Source: Rhodococcus sp. Z13 (lineage in GTDB: Bacteria; Actinomycetota; Actinomycetes; Mycobacteriales; Mycobacteriaceae). Taken from it: a DNA stretch of 64,000 nt. The notes under the pieces were generated by a model that saw nothing but the letters and a program-made list of their open reading frames with translations, ran no database searches and was not told the origin of the DNA. Below are positions 18,797-27,926 of the stretch, in pieces (the stretch's first letter is position 1; each line of letters begins with the position of its first letter). The stretch spans positions 186,001 through 250,000 of the forward strand of contig NZ_CP107551.1 in the NCBI RefSeq assembly GCF_025837095.1, read 5' to 3'. A program made the translations under genes and the position numbers.

Positions 18797-21700
18797 TTAT
18801 TCGAGCAGGACGGGCACTCCGTCACGGATGCGTCCCGGCGACCACAGGCCGGAACGGTTCGTCACCTCGACGGTGGTCTCGGCGGGGACGGCGTCCGGAT
18901 CGATCGGCCGGTACTTCTCGAGCGACCCCCAGTCCCGATCCCAGTCGTCGCCCAGATAGGTCGGCACGGTCTCCGCGTCGAGCAGCAGCGGGATCCAGCC
19001 GAGCGGGCCGCCGCCGATGCTGTCCTGCCAGCCGTTGGTGGCGTCGGCCCCCACCCGGTCCGGCAGGATCCGGTACTCGGGCACCTCGGCGACACCGTTG
19101 CGGTGACCGAACGGCTTCTGGCACGGGAAGGCCAGACCCACCGACCAGTCGATCATCGTCGGGGTGTCCGAACCCACGACCTCCTGCAGGGTCTGCATGC
19201 GCGGCATGCGCGGCGGGGTCACCGCCACCCACTGGTCGGGGGCGAGGTCGCCGTCGGTGACCACCAGGCGCACGGCGTCGGCTTCGGCCGGGATGGCGTC
19301 GCTGGGCACCCGCAGGTTGCGCCAGGACGGGGACGGGCCGATGTCGATCGGGGCGATCGTGGCCAGCGGGGTCACCTCGTCGCCGGAGGTTGCGCCGAAC
19401 TCGAGCAGCACGTCCTGGCCGGGGGTGATCACGCCGTCCGGGTCGACGTAGTGCACGCGACCGGCGGCCGTCACCACCAGCAGCGGGGTCTCCTCGGTGC
19501 GCTCGGGCAGCGCGTACCAGCCGGACTCGAGCTCGGCGGCCTGCTGCACACCGGAGCGGTAGCTGCCGAGCACCGGGGTGGTCTGCGGGTCCAGGCCGAA
19601 GGGCAGCTTCACGGAGCTGCCGTTGACGCCCTCCTCGCTGATGCGGCCGCCGCCCGTGCCGGCGCCGGTGGAGGTGGTGGTGCCGCCCTCGTCGTCGTCG
19701 ACGGTGTTGGCGCCGCCCGTCGTGGTGGTTTCCGCGTCGGCGGTCAGGTCGAGCGCCACCCCGTTCGGTGTGAAGCCCACCGCGGTGCCCGCGCCGAGCG
19801 CGTCGGCGATGTTCCCGTCGAGGGGCTGCAGCATCGTGGCGTTGGGGTCGGTCTCGACGAGCACCTCGTTGGCGAGACCGCAGTGGTCGCCCGTAAGGGC
19901 CGTCGCGTTCGACTTGGCGATCGAGTAGGCGGGGTACTGCGAGACGGCACCCTTGAGCAGCGACAGCACCTCGAACAGCACCACCGCCGCCGCGACCAGC
20001 GTCAACGGCGCCGACGCCAGCGCCTTCACCCGGCCGTTGCGGTCGGGCTGCGAGGCGGCGAACGGTTCGCGCAGATGGAACCATCCGGCGACCAGCAACG
20101 CCAGGACGGTCAGCGCCAGCAGCGCGGTGGAGAAGGCGTGGCCCGAGATCGACGGCGGCTTGTCCCACCACGGGATGCCGTAGCTCGACACGTACCACCA
20201 GCCGTTCGAGCCGGTGAACGCCATGGTCAGCACGAACAGCACACCCGCGGTGAACAGGGCGCGGTTGCGGGCCGACCGGATGCCGACCGCACCCACCCCG
20301 ACCGCGGCCAGCGCCGCCACCGATGCGGCCAGACCCGCGTACACACCGAAGTGATGCGTCCACTTCGTCGGCGTGAGCATCATCAGCAGCAGCGACGCGA
20401 AGACGATGCCGAGGATGCGCCGCGACGGCCCGATCGCCGTGCCGGGGATGCGGCCCTTGCGCAGGATCAGCATCACGCACACGACCAGGCACAACAGCAT
20501 CACGAACACACCGAAGCGGCGGGCCAGCGAACCGTCGGGGGACACGGTGAGCAGCGCGTCCCAGCGCAACCGCTCGTCGAACCACGGCACGTTCGGGCCG
20601 ACGGCCGAGCGCACACGCGTCGCCTCGAGCACCGAGGCGAGGGTCTGGTCGGCGAACACCGCGACCAGCACCACCGTGCCGGAGGCCAGGATCGGCGCCA
20701 GCGGGCCGACGATGCCGACGAGATGCCGCCGGGAGACCAGCGTCCTCACCAGTGGGCGAGCTCCGGCGACCAGCGCGGCCACCGCGATCACGCCGGTGGG
20801 GCCGGCGGCGAGGGAGAACGCCGCGACGAGCACTGCGATCGCGGCGGGCAGCATGCGGCCGGTCGCGATGGCGCGTTCGATCGAGCACCAGGTCAGCAGC
20901 GCACCGACCGCGATGATCGGCTCGGGCCGCAGACCGTTGTTGTAGGGGAGCCAGAAGGCGAGGAAGACCAGGCCCGCCGTCCACAGCGACACGCGGCTGT
21001 GCCGCACAGCGACGCCGAGGCGGGGGATCACCTCGCGGCTGATCACCATCCAGCACACGATCGCCGCGATCAGCGTGGGCAGCCGCATCCACACGCTGGC
21101 GGTCGATACCTTCGCGAACAGCACGAGGACGTCGTAGAACCAGCCGAAGGGCGCCTCGGGGACACCGAACCAGCGGAAGTAGTTGGCCATGTAGCCGGCG
21201 TCGCCGGACACCCGCGCCATGTTGAGGATGTAGCCGTCGTCGGAGGTGTTGGCGCCGATGACGTGCCACAGCAGCAGGGTGCCCACGACCACCCCGTCGA
21301 CGACGGTGAAGCGCCACCAGTGCGCAGGCAGAAAGCGCCGCGCGCGGCGGCCGTCGATCCCGTCGATCCGGTGCAGCGCGACCAGCGAGATCAGTGTCGA
21401 CAGGACGCACACGATCATCGCGGCGAGCTTGAACGCGGTGGGGGTCGAGGTGAACCGCGAGTCGAGTTCGGCGCGCACCGACAATCGGTCGGTGGCGTCG
21501 TCGCCACCGCCGGCGAAGTCGTCGGCCGAACCGTCGAGGTCGGTGAACACCCCCACCATCTGGGGGCGCTCGTCTCCGTCGAGTTCGGCGGTGGTCGGGG
21601 TGGACGCGCCCACGATCTCGGCGGCGGTGCCCTCGGAGTTCGTCGCGACGGTCACCGCGGTGCACGGCTCGTCGAGCGGCGCGGAGACCAGCACCGAGTT

Positions 21701-22093
21701 GCGCAGCACCGCCTCGATGGTGCCCGGGGCGCCGTCCTCACCGGGGAGCGTGCGGATCACCAGGCCCTTCGCAGTCGCGTCGGCGGCCGACGAGGGCACC
21801 GTCGACACGAGGGTGCCGCCGTCCGGGCCGAGGCGTTCCGCCGCCGCGCACGGCACGCTCACCCGTAGCGTCAGCGGGGTGTAGGTGACGAGTGGCGCCT
21901 CGATGCCGTCCAGGCTGTTGTTCTGCGGCCAGCTCAGCTCGGCCGACTCCTGCCGCACCGGCAGGAAGGGGAGGCTCAGAGCCAGGACGAACCCGAGCAG
22001 ACCCGTGACGACGGCGACGATCCGGGCCGTACGGACGCCGGAGGTCGGGTCGGACGGAACGGTCTTCTCGGGCGGCGGGGCAGAGGCTGGCAC
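18797..22093 (-). CDS. Emb-family arabinosyltransferase, upstream copy
   Basis: This 1098-residue paralogue of the downstream Emb protein has the same plan: an N-terminal helix after RTARIVAVVTGLLG, a first periplasmic domain, a multi-helix membrane core with the loop TSDDGYILNMARVSGDAGYM, and a C-terminal domain with NGSSVKLPFGLDP and SGLWSPGRIRDG. It should act in arabinan polymerisation with AftA, AftB and DprE1/E2. The frame extends upstream to an ATG at 22204. The GTG at 22093 is chosen because a TAGCAT -10 element lies 8 nt before it and the resulting N-terminus (MPASAP) and length match the paralogue (MPDDV, 1102 residues). Unlike in mycobacteria, aftA is not adjacent: two other genes lie between. 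Confidence 0.9.
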   Translation of the reverse strand: MPASAPPPEKTVPSDPTSGVRTARIVAVVTGLLGFVLALSLPFLPVRQESAELSWPQNNSLDGIEAPLVTYTPLTLRVSVPCAAAERLGPDGGTLVSTVPSSAADATAKGLVIRTLPGEDGAPGTIEAVLRNSVLVSAPLDEPCTAVTVATNSEGTAAEIVGASTPTTAELDGDERPQMVGVFTDLDGSADDFAGGGDDATDRLSVRAELDSRFTSTPTAFKLAAMIVCVLSTLISLVALHRIDGIDGRRARRFLPAHWWRFTVVDGVVVGTLLLWHVIGANTSDDGYILNMARVSGDAGYMANYFRWFGVPEAPFGWFYDVLVLFAKVSTASVWMRLPTLIAAIVCWMVISREVIPRLGVAVRHSRVSLWTAGLVFLAFWLPYNNGLRPEPIIAVGALLTWCSIERAIATGRMLPAAIAVLVAAFSLAAGPTGVIAVAALVAGARPLVRTLVSRRHLVGIVGPLAPILASGTVVLVAVFADQTLASVLEATRVRSAVGPNVPWFDERLRWDALLTVSPDGSLARRFGVFVMLLCLVVCVMLILRKGRIPGTAIGPSRRILGIVFASLLLMMLTPTKWTHHFGVYAGLAASVAALAAVGVGAVGIRSARNRALFTAGVLFVLTMAFTGSNGWWYVSSYGIPWWDKPPSISGHAFSTALLALTVLALLVAGWFHLREPFAASQPDRNGRVKALASAPLTLVAAAVVLFEVLSLLKGAVSQYPAYSIAKSNATALTGDHCGLANEVLVETDPNATMLQPLDGNIADALGAGTAVGFTPNGVALDLTADAETTTTGGANTVDDDEGGTTTSTGAGTGGGRISEEGVNGSSVKLPFGLDPQTTPVLGSYRSGVQQAAELESGWYALPERTEETPLLVVTAAGRVHYVDPDGVITPGQDVLLEFGATSGDEVTPLATIAPIDIGPSPSWRNLRVPSDAIPAEADAVRLVVTDGDLAPDQWVAVTPPRMPRMQTLQEVVGSDTPTMIDWSVGLAFPCQKPFGHRNGVAEVPEYRILPDRVGADATNGWQDSIGGGPLGWIPLLLDAETVPTYLGDDWDRDWGSLEKYRPIDPDAVPAETTVEVTNRSGLWSPGRIRDGVPVLLE

Positions 22094-22101
22094 AAGCGTC
22101 G

Positions 22102-22107
22102 ATGCTA
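22102..22107 (-). promoter_or_regulatory. -10 element for the upstream emb gene (leaderless type)
   Basis: TAGCAT on the minus strand is followed by 8 nt and then the GTG at 22093. It is the main reason for preferring this start over the ATG at 22204. Confidence 0.4.
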
Positions 22108-22198
22108 GGCGAGTCGCCGCGGAAGACGGGATCTCGCTGTTCACGGGCGGTCGCGACGTCGTTCCTCGGGACCGTCTCCGGCGCTGCACCGACGCCAC

Positions 22199-22204
22199 TA
22201 GCAT
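22199..22204 (+). promoter_or_regulatory. -10 element for the FAD/Fe-S dehydrogenase gene
   Basis: TAGCAT is followed by 8 nt and the ATG at 22213, again the leaderless spacing. The site overlaps the alternative upstream start codon of the divergent emb gene, another argument against that longer emb start. Confidence 0.4.
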
Positions 22205-22212
22205 CCCTTCCT

Positions 22213-25008
22213 ATGGAGACCTCGACCCCGATCGGCCACGCCCTCCGCCAGGCGGGGATCGGGGAGGTCCGCGACGATTCGACGACCCGCGCCCTGTACT
22301 CCTCCGACGCATCGCTGTACCGGGTGCCACCGCAGGCCGTGGTGCGTCCCCGGTCGATCGACGACGTCGCCGCGACCCTCGACCTGTGCCGGCGTGAAGG
22401 TGTGCCGCTCACCTCCCGCGGTACCGGCACCTCCCTCGCCGGCAACGCCGTCGGCCCCGGCGTCGTCCTCGACTTCTCCCGCTACCTGAACCGGGTGCTC
22501 GAGGTGGACCCGGAGACCCGCACCGCGCGGGTGCAGCCCGGGGTGGTGCAGGCCGACCTGCAGCGCGCCGCCGCGCCCCACGGCCTGCGTTTCGGTCCCG
22601 ACCCGTCCACCCACAACCGTTGCACGATCGGCGGGATGATCGGCAACAACGCGTGCGGCGCCCGCGCCCTCGGCTACGGGCGCACCTCCGACAACGTCGT
22701 CGCGCTCGAGGTGCTCACCGGCACCGGGCACCCCCTGTCGCTGCGCAGCGGCACGCCGGCGGACGACCCGATGCTCGCCCCGCTGCGGGACCTCGTCGCG
22801 CGCGACCTCGCGACCGTCCGCACCGAGTTCGGCCGGTTCGGCCGGCAGGTCTCCGGTTACGCCCTCGAGCACCTCCTGCCCGAGAACAGGTTCGACGTGC
22901 GCGGCCTGTTCGTCGGCAGCGAGGGCACCCTCGGGGTCACCACCGAGGCCACCGTCCGTCTCGTCGTGGACGCCCCGATCCGCACCATGGTGGTGCTCGG
23001 CTATCCGGACATCGTCGCCGCGGGGAACGCCTCGCACGGCCTGCTCGGTTTCCGTCCCACCGCGTGCGAGGGCCTCGACTCGCGGATCGTCGACATCGTG
23101 CGCGAGCGGCGCGGGCCGTCGGCGGTGCCGCCGCTGCCGGGAGGGGCCGCCTGGCTGTTCGTCGAACTTGCCGGCGACGACGCCGCCGAGGTGCGCGACC
23201 GGGCCCGCGCGATGGAGAAGGCATCGGGGGCGATCGCCGCGCTGCACGTGGACGACCCGGCGCGCGCGGCCGCGCTGTGGCGGATCCGGGAGGACGGCTC
23301 GGGACTGTCGGCCCGCAGCCCCCGCGGTCTGCCCGCGCACGCCGGCTGGGAGGACGCCGCGGTGCCGCCCGAGCGGATCGGCGACTATCTGCGCGACTTC
23401 GAGGAACTCCTGGCGGGCTACGGCATCACGGGGTATCCGTACGGGCACTTCGCCGACGGCTGCATCCACATCCGGCTCGACGTGCCCCTCGACGTCCCCG
23501 GCCTGTTCCGCGAATTCCTGTTCGAGGCAGGCAGACTCGTCGCGGGTTACGGCGGGTCGATGTCGGGGGAGCACGGCGACGGGCGCGCCCGCAGCGAATT
23601 GCTGCCGCTGATGTACTCGCCCGACGCCATCGCCCTGTTCGGGGCGGTGAAGGAGGTCTTCGACCCCGAGAACCTGCTCAACCCCGGTGTGCTCGTCGAC
23701 CCGCGTCCCCTCGACGTCGACCTGCGGGTGCCCGCCGCGCGGAAGGTACGGGAAGGGCTGGCCTTCCGGTATCCGCACGACGGCGGGGATTTCACACAGG
23801 CGGTGCACCGCTGCACCGGCGTCGGCAAGTGCCGCGCCGACAACACCGGCACCGGTGGGGTCATGTGCCCGTCCTATCTCGCGACGCGGGAGGAGAAGGA
23901 CTCCACGCGCGGTCGAGCCCGGGTGCTGCAGGAGATGCTCGACGGCCGGCTCGTCACCGACTCGTGGAGTTCGCCGGAGGTGCACGAGGCACTCGATCTG
24001 TGCTTGTCCTGCAAGGGATGTCTGTCGGACTGCCCGACCGGTGTGGACATGGCGACGTGGAAGTCCGAGGTGCTGTACCAGACCTACAAGGGACGTCGGC
24101 GTCCCGCCGTGCACTACAGCCTGGGCCGGCTGCCGCAGTGGGCGGCGCTCGCCTCCCGTGCACCGCGGGTCGTCAACGCGCTCAGCAGGATTCCCGGTGT
24201 CGCCGCCGCGGGGCTCACCCTCGCCGGCCTGGACCGCCGCCGTACCGTCCCGGCGTTCGCGCCGCGCACCTTCCGGCGCTGGTTCGCCGACACCCTCCCG
24301 CAGCGGTCGGGCACGGGTGGGCCGGTGCTGCTGTTCGTCGATACTTTCACCGAGTACTTCACACCCGAGGTGGGGATCGCGGCCGTGCGGGTGCTCGAGG
24401 CCGCCGGATATCGCGTGCACGTCACCGACGAACCCCGTTGCTGCGGCCTGACCTGGATCACCACCGGGCAGCTCGACCAGGTGCGGAAGATACTGGGGCG
24501 CACCGTATCCGAACTGTTCCGCGCCGGAATGCCGATCGTCGGCCTCGAACCGTCGTGCACCGCGGTGCTGCGCTCCGACGCCGTCGAACTGCTCGGCTCG
24601 CGCTCGGCCCGCGCCGTCGCCGACAGCACCACCACCCTCGCCGAACTGCTCACCGACTGGGAACCGCCCTCGCTCGAGGGCACGCAGGTCGTCGCGCAGC
24701 CGCACTGCCACCACCACGCCGTCATGGGCTGGGGAGCCGACGAGACCCTGTTGCGCCGCGCCGGCGCCCGGGTGCAGCGGCTCGGCGGGTGCTGCGGACT
24801 CGCCGGCAACTTCGGCGTCGAACGCGGGCACTACGAGGTGTCCGTGGCGGTCGCGGGAACCCGGCTGCTCCCGGCAGTCGAGGCCGCCCCGGACGACGCG
24901 GTGATCCTCGCCGACGGCTACTCGTGCCGCACCCAGCTCGGCGACCTCACCACCCGCCGCGGCACGCATCTGGCGGAACTGCTGGCCTCGCGACTGCCCG
25001 TGCGATGA
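22213..25008 (+). CDS. FAD-linked oxidase / Fe-S oxidoreductase (YdiJ/GlcD-like fusion)
   Basis: This 931-residue fused dehydrogenase probably oxidises a 2-hydroxyacid (D-lactate or D-2-hydroxyglutarate type). Residues ~35-270 form an FAD-binding PCMH domain (RGTGTSLAGNAVGPG; NRCTIGGMIGNNACG). Residues ~270-530 match the FAD-oxidase C-terminal domain (GHFADGCIHIRLDV; GEHGDGRARSELL). Residues ~540-620 carry Fe-S cysteines (CTGVGKCRADNTG and CLSCKGCLSDCP). The C-terminal third has two CCG-type cysteine motifs (PRCCGLTW and GGCCGLAGNFG). The substrate cannot be told from sequence. It is divergent from emb and followed 59 bp later by a DoxX-like gene. Its position splits the emb genes from aftA. 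Confidence 0.85.
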   Translation: METSTPIGHALRQAGIGEVRDDSTTRALYSSDASLYRVPPQAVVRPRSIDDVAATLDLCRREGVPLTSRGTGTSLAGNAVGPGVVLDFSRYLNRVLEVDPETRTARVQPGVVQADLQRAAAPHGLRFGPDPSTHNRCTIGGMIGNNACGARALGYGRTSDNVVALEVLTGTGHPLSLRSGTPADDPMLAPLRDLVARDLATVRTEFGRFGRQVSGYALEHLLPENRFDVRGLFVGSEGTLGVTTEATVRLVVDAPIRTMVVLGYPDIVAAGNASHGLLGFRPTACEGLDSRIVDIVRERRGPSAVPPLPGGAAWLFVELAGDDAAEVRDRARAMEKASGAIAALHVDDPARAAALWRIREDGSGLSARSPRGLPAHAGWEDAAVPPERIGDYLRDFEELLAGYGITGYPYGHFADGCIHIRLDVPLDVPGLFREFLFEAGRLVAGYGGSMSGEHGDGRARSELLPLMYSPDAIALFGAVKEVFDPENLLNPGVLVDPRPLDVDLRVPAARKVREGLAFRYPHDGGDFTQAVHRCTGVGKCRADNTGTGGVMCPSYLATREEKDSTRGRARVLQEMLDGRLVTDSWSSPEVHEALDLCLSCKGCLSDCPTGVDMATWKSEVLYQTYKGRRRPAVHYSLGRLPQWAALASRAPRVVNALSRIPGVAAAGLTLAGLDRRRTVPAFAPRTFRRWFADTLPQRSGTGGPVLLFVDTFTEYFTPEVGIAAVRVLEAAGYRVHVTDEPRCCGLTWITTGQLDQVRKILGRTVSELFRAGMPIVGLEPSCTAVLRSDAVELLGSRSARAVADSTTTLAELLTDWEPPSLEGTQVVAQPHCHHHAVMGWGADETLLRRAGARVQRLGGCCGLAGNFGVERGHYEVSVAVAGTRLLPAVEAAPDDAVILADGYSCRTQLGDLTTRRGTHLAELLASRLPVR

Positions 25009-25067
25009 GTTTCCGGGTCCTCCCCGGTCGATAGAGGTGACACCCCTCACGACCATTGGAGGACATC

Positions 25068-25502
25068 ATGGCTTCCATCCACACCACCCGCCCCGTGGCC
25101 GCCCGGGAGGGCACCGCCCCCTCGCGCACCGCTCGCATCGCCGGCCTGATCGTCAGCGGCCTCGTCGTCCTGTTCCTGCTGTGGGACGCCGTCATCCACA
25201 TCGCCAACGTCTCGCAGGTGCAGGAGGCCATGGCCGAACTCGGCTTCGACCCGAGCCTCAACCGGGTGTTCGGCGTGGTCCTGCTGATCTGCCTGATCGC
25301 CTACGTGCTGCCGCCCACCGCGATCCTCGGCGCCGTCCTGCTCACCGGTTATCTCGGCGGGGCCGTCGCCACCAATCTGCTCACCGAGCAGCCGATCGCC
25401 AGCACCACCCTGTTCCCGATCTACACCGGAATCTTCGTGTGGGGTGGACTCTGGTTGCGCGACAACGGTGTTCGCCGGATCATGCCTCTCCGGCTCGGGT
25501 GA
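25068..25502 (+). CDS. DoxX-like integral membrane protein
   Basis: This is a 144-residue membrane protein with four predicted helices (about residues 20-40, 65-85, 90-110 and 115-135). The spacing and the YLGGAVATNLL segment resemble DoxX-like proteins, small quinone-associated or redox-linked membrane proteins of unclear function. The ATG at 25068 is used because GGAGG lies 6 nt upstream. Its last 23 bases overlap the end of aftA on the other strand. It may be co-transcribed with the FAD/Fe-S dehydrogenase. Confidence 0.75.
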   Translation: MASIHTTRPVAAREGTAPSRTARIAGLIVSGLVVLFLLWDAVIHIANVSQVQEAMAELGFDPSLNRVFGVVLLICLIAYVLPPTAILGAVLLTGYLGGAVATNLLTEQPIASTTLFPIYTGIFVWGGLWLRDNGVRRIMPLRLG

Positions 25503-27402
25503 CCACCACGAACGGTCCCACCTCGGTGACGGTGAACCGCGGGTCGTCGAACAGCTCCTTGGGGAAGGTCACCGTGTACCGGCGCACATTGGGATCGTTC
25601 GGGTAGACGTCCTCGGCCAGCCGCAGCGTGTAACCCTCGGCGCCCTGCCGGAAGACGACGGCGTCGGGGGCCCGCCACGGCAACGCATCCCAGGCCGCGA
25701 GCAGCTCGTCGGGGGAGGACAGTTCCGCCCACTCCTCGATCGCCGTGGCCCGCGCGGAGAACTCCGCCAGCGGATTGGCGTAGTGCGATGTCAGTGCCTG
25801 GAACCCGAAGTAGGGGTAGTAGGCCAGGAAGGACGTGTCGGCGGTGAGCACCACGTGGTCCGACCGCTGCCCACCCAGCTGCGACAGCAGCTCCTCGTCC
25901 ACCTCCGCGTAGTAGGCGGCGGCACCGGCGGGTCGCTGGTCGGCGCGCTCCCCGGCACCGTCGGTGTCGGTGTACGCCACGGTGATCTCGTTGGCGAGCA
26001 CCTGCGGGATGTTCTGGGTGAACGCCAGCGCGCCGAGCGCGCCCACCGTGACGAGAACCCGGCGGACCCGGCGGCTCTCGTCCGTCGCCAGAATGATCCA
26101 GCGGGAGAACTCGACGAACCCGAAGGTGCCCGCCGCGCCGAGTAGCACGAGCAGGATCACCTCGAGGCGGAAGGCCAGCAGCGTGTTGCCCACCGCCGTG
26201 AACGCCATCGACGCCAGGTACCACAGGTAGACCGCGACCACACCGAGACCGAGGGCCTGCGCGCGGCGCGAGGAGCTCGCCCGACCCACCAGCCAGACCG
26301 TGCCGAGCAGCGTGAGCAGGCCGATCAGCGACATGTGGAACATCGGCAGCGGCAGTCGCGCCCCGGCCTCGGGCAGGTAGTGCGTCGCGGTGCCCGACTC
26401 GGACGGTGCGTTGCCGCCGAGCACCTCCAGCACGAACGGCGCCCACACGATCAGCGCCACCAGGCCCGCGATCACCGCGATCGTCACGAACCGCAGCAGC
26501 ACGGGCAGGGCCGCGCGCCACGATCCGTCGGCGCGACGCACGAGCACCGCCGCGACGACCGCCATCACCGTCACCGCGAAAGCGGCGATGCCGAGATAGA
26601 GGGTGTAGAAGGTCGCGGCGAACCCGAGGAACAGGCCGGTGCCCACCACAGCGCCCCAGCCCTGACGGCCGCGCACCCCGGAAGCAGGGAAGAGGCCACC
26701 CCACGCCAGCAGCATCGCCGGCGCGATCAGCAGCGCGATGATCGCCCCGTACGGCTCGGGGGAGCCGTAGGCCAGCACGATCGTGGTCGTCGCGGTGGCG
26801 ACCAGCACCGCCAGATCCGACCGGACCAGCTCGGACCACAACACCAGCGCCAGCACCGCGGCGACGGCCAGCGAGCCGATGGCGTACGGCTTGAACACCT
26901 CCCAGCCGTCCATCCCCAGCACGCTCGCGACGCGGCCACCCAGCCAGAACCAGCCCGCGGGATAGAACGACGGCAGATCGGCGTAGGTCATGTCGCGCAA
27001 CGCCGCGCTGTCGGTCAGGCGGGTGAGGAACTCGGTGCGGAACTCCTGGTCGACGGAGATGCCGTGCAGGTACAGGCGGGTCGCGGCGAGCGGCATCCCG
27101 AGCGTCGCGGCGACCAGACCCGACAGTGCCGCCCACGACAGCACCCGCGCCGCGACCACCCACCTGTGGTGCCGCAGCAGGTAGACGGACAACCCCAGCA
27201 CGCACAGCGCCGCGAACTGCATGACCGTGGTGACGGCCTGCGTGACGTTCGACGAGTTGAAGGCCGGCCACTGCACGCGGGCGAAGGCGAACAACCCCAC
27301 CGCCGCGACGACCGCTGCGACGAGCCCGGCGCAGACGAACTGCACGAGCGTCGAGACGGCGCGACGTAGCGGGGCCACTGCAACAGGAGTGTCGGCGAGC
27401 AC
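25480..27402 (-). CDS. aftA: Galactan arabinofuranosyltransferase AftA
   Basis: AftA is the GT-C enzyme that primes arabinan synthesis by adding the first arabinofuranose to galactan. The 640-residue protein has about 11-13 membrane helices, then a soluble C-terminal domain ending in FTVTEVGPFVVVTR. Family features include the loop YADLPSFYPAGWFWLGGR. In mycobacteria AftA (Rv3792) directly precedes embCAB and follows dprE1/dprE2. Here dprE2 is still upstream, but a secreted-protein gene intervenes, and the emb genes are separated by two + strand genes. The GTG at 27402 lies 6 nt after a TATGCT -10 element. Confidence 0.93.
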   Translation of the reverse strand: MLADTPVAVAPLRRAVSTLVQFVCAGLVAAVVAAVGLFAFARVQWPAFNSSNVTQAVTTVMQFAALCVLGLSVYLLRHHRWVVAARVLSWAALSGLVAATLGMPLAATRLYLHGISVDQEFRTEFLTRLTDSAALRDMTYADLPSFYPAGWFWLGGRVASVLGMDGWEVFKPYAIGSLAVAAVLALVLWSELVRSDLAVLVATATTTIVLAYGSPEPYGAIIALLIAPAMLLAWGGLFPASGVRGRQGWGAVVGTGLFLGFAATFYTLYLGIAAFAVTVMAVVAAVLVRRADGSWRAALPVLLRFVTIAVIAGLVALIVWAPFVLEVLGGNAPSESGTATHYLPEAGARLPLPMFHMSLIGLLTLLGTVWLVGRASSSRRAQALGLGVVAVYLWYLASMAFTAVGNTLLAFRLEVILLVLLGAAGTFGFVEFSRWIILATDESRRVRRVLVTVGALGALAFTQNIPQVLANEITVAYTDTDGAGERADQRPAGAAAYYAEVDEELLSQLGGQRSDHVVLTADTSFLAYYPYFGFQALTSHYANPLAEFSARATAIEEWAELSSPDELLAAWDALPWRAPDAVVFRQGAEGYTLRLAEDVYPNDPNVRRYTVTFPKELFDDPRFTVTEVGPFVVVTRAGEA

Positions 27403-27408
27403 CCCACG

Positions 27409-27414
27409 AGCATA
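27409..27414 (-). promoter_or_regulatory. -10 element for aftA (leaderless type)
   Basis: TATGCT on the minus strand is followed by 6 nt and the GTG at 27402. Confidence 0.35.
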
Positions 27415-27545
27415 GAGAGACGCCCGTTCACCGAGCGGTTGCCCGCTGCGCTCTGGTGCTCACCCGTGTGCGAGTCGCATCCTGGAAGAAGCCCCGCGAA
27501 TTCGGGATCCGGAAATTCGGGGGATCCGGGCGAAAGGTGGGAATC

Positions 27546-27863
27546 ATGGTTCGGAATGCGATCCGCACGGCCCTCGCCGCCCTGGCGACGACACCCCTGC
27601 TCGTCTTCGGCGCGGCCCAGGCCTCGGCGATCCCGGTGGTCGAAGGCGTGCCCGGCGGCACCGTCGACGGCCGCCTGTACGACCACGCCGGCACCGAGTC
27701 CTATCGGTGCGTCATGGTGGGCCAGCCGGGTGTGGGTTACGGCACCAACGAGGCGGGCCAGGACGGCTACGTCAACGGTGTCTTCGTGGGCCCGGGGAAC
27801 GTCAACCACTTGTGCTACGGATCGGGCGGAACGATCCACAACGGCACCGGTCACGTCTCGTAG
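27546..27863 (+). CDS. Small secreted protein of unknown function
   Basis: This is a 105-residue protein with a clear signal peptide (MVRNAIRTALAALATT, hydrophobic, cleavage expected after QASA near residue 28). The mature part of about 77 residues is rich in Gly, Asn and Val and has only two cysteines (YRCVMV and NHLCYG), which could form one disulphide. A GGTGGG ribosome-binding stretch lies just upstream of the ATG. No family is recognised. It sits between aftA and dprE2, in the opposite orientation to both, and is closed by a strong hairpin. Confidence 0.7.
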   Translation: MVRNAIRTALAALATTPLLVFGAAQASAIPVVEGVPGGTVDGRLYDHAGTESYRCVMVGQPGVGYGTNEAGQDGYVNGVFVGPGNVNHLCYGSGGTIHNGTGHVS

Positions 27864-27878
27864 GACCCACATATGCGA

Positions 27879-27911
27879 CCGCCCCGCCGGACACGCGGTC
27901 CGGCGGGGCGG
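27879..27911. terminator. Bidirectional GC-rich hairpin terminator
   Basis: A perfect 14-bp inverted repeat (27879-27892 with 27898-27911) with a 5-nt ACGCG loop lies between the ends of the convergent secreted-protein gene and dprE2. Confidence 0.8.
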
Positions 27912-27926
27912 GGAAACGCACCTGCT

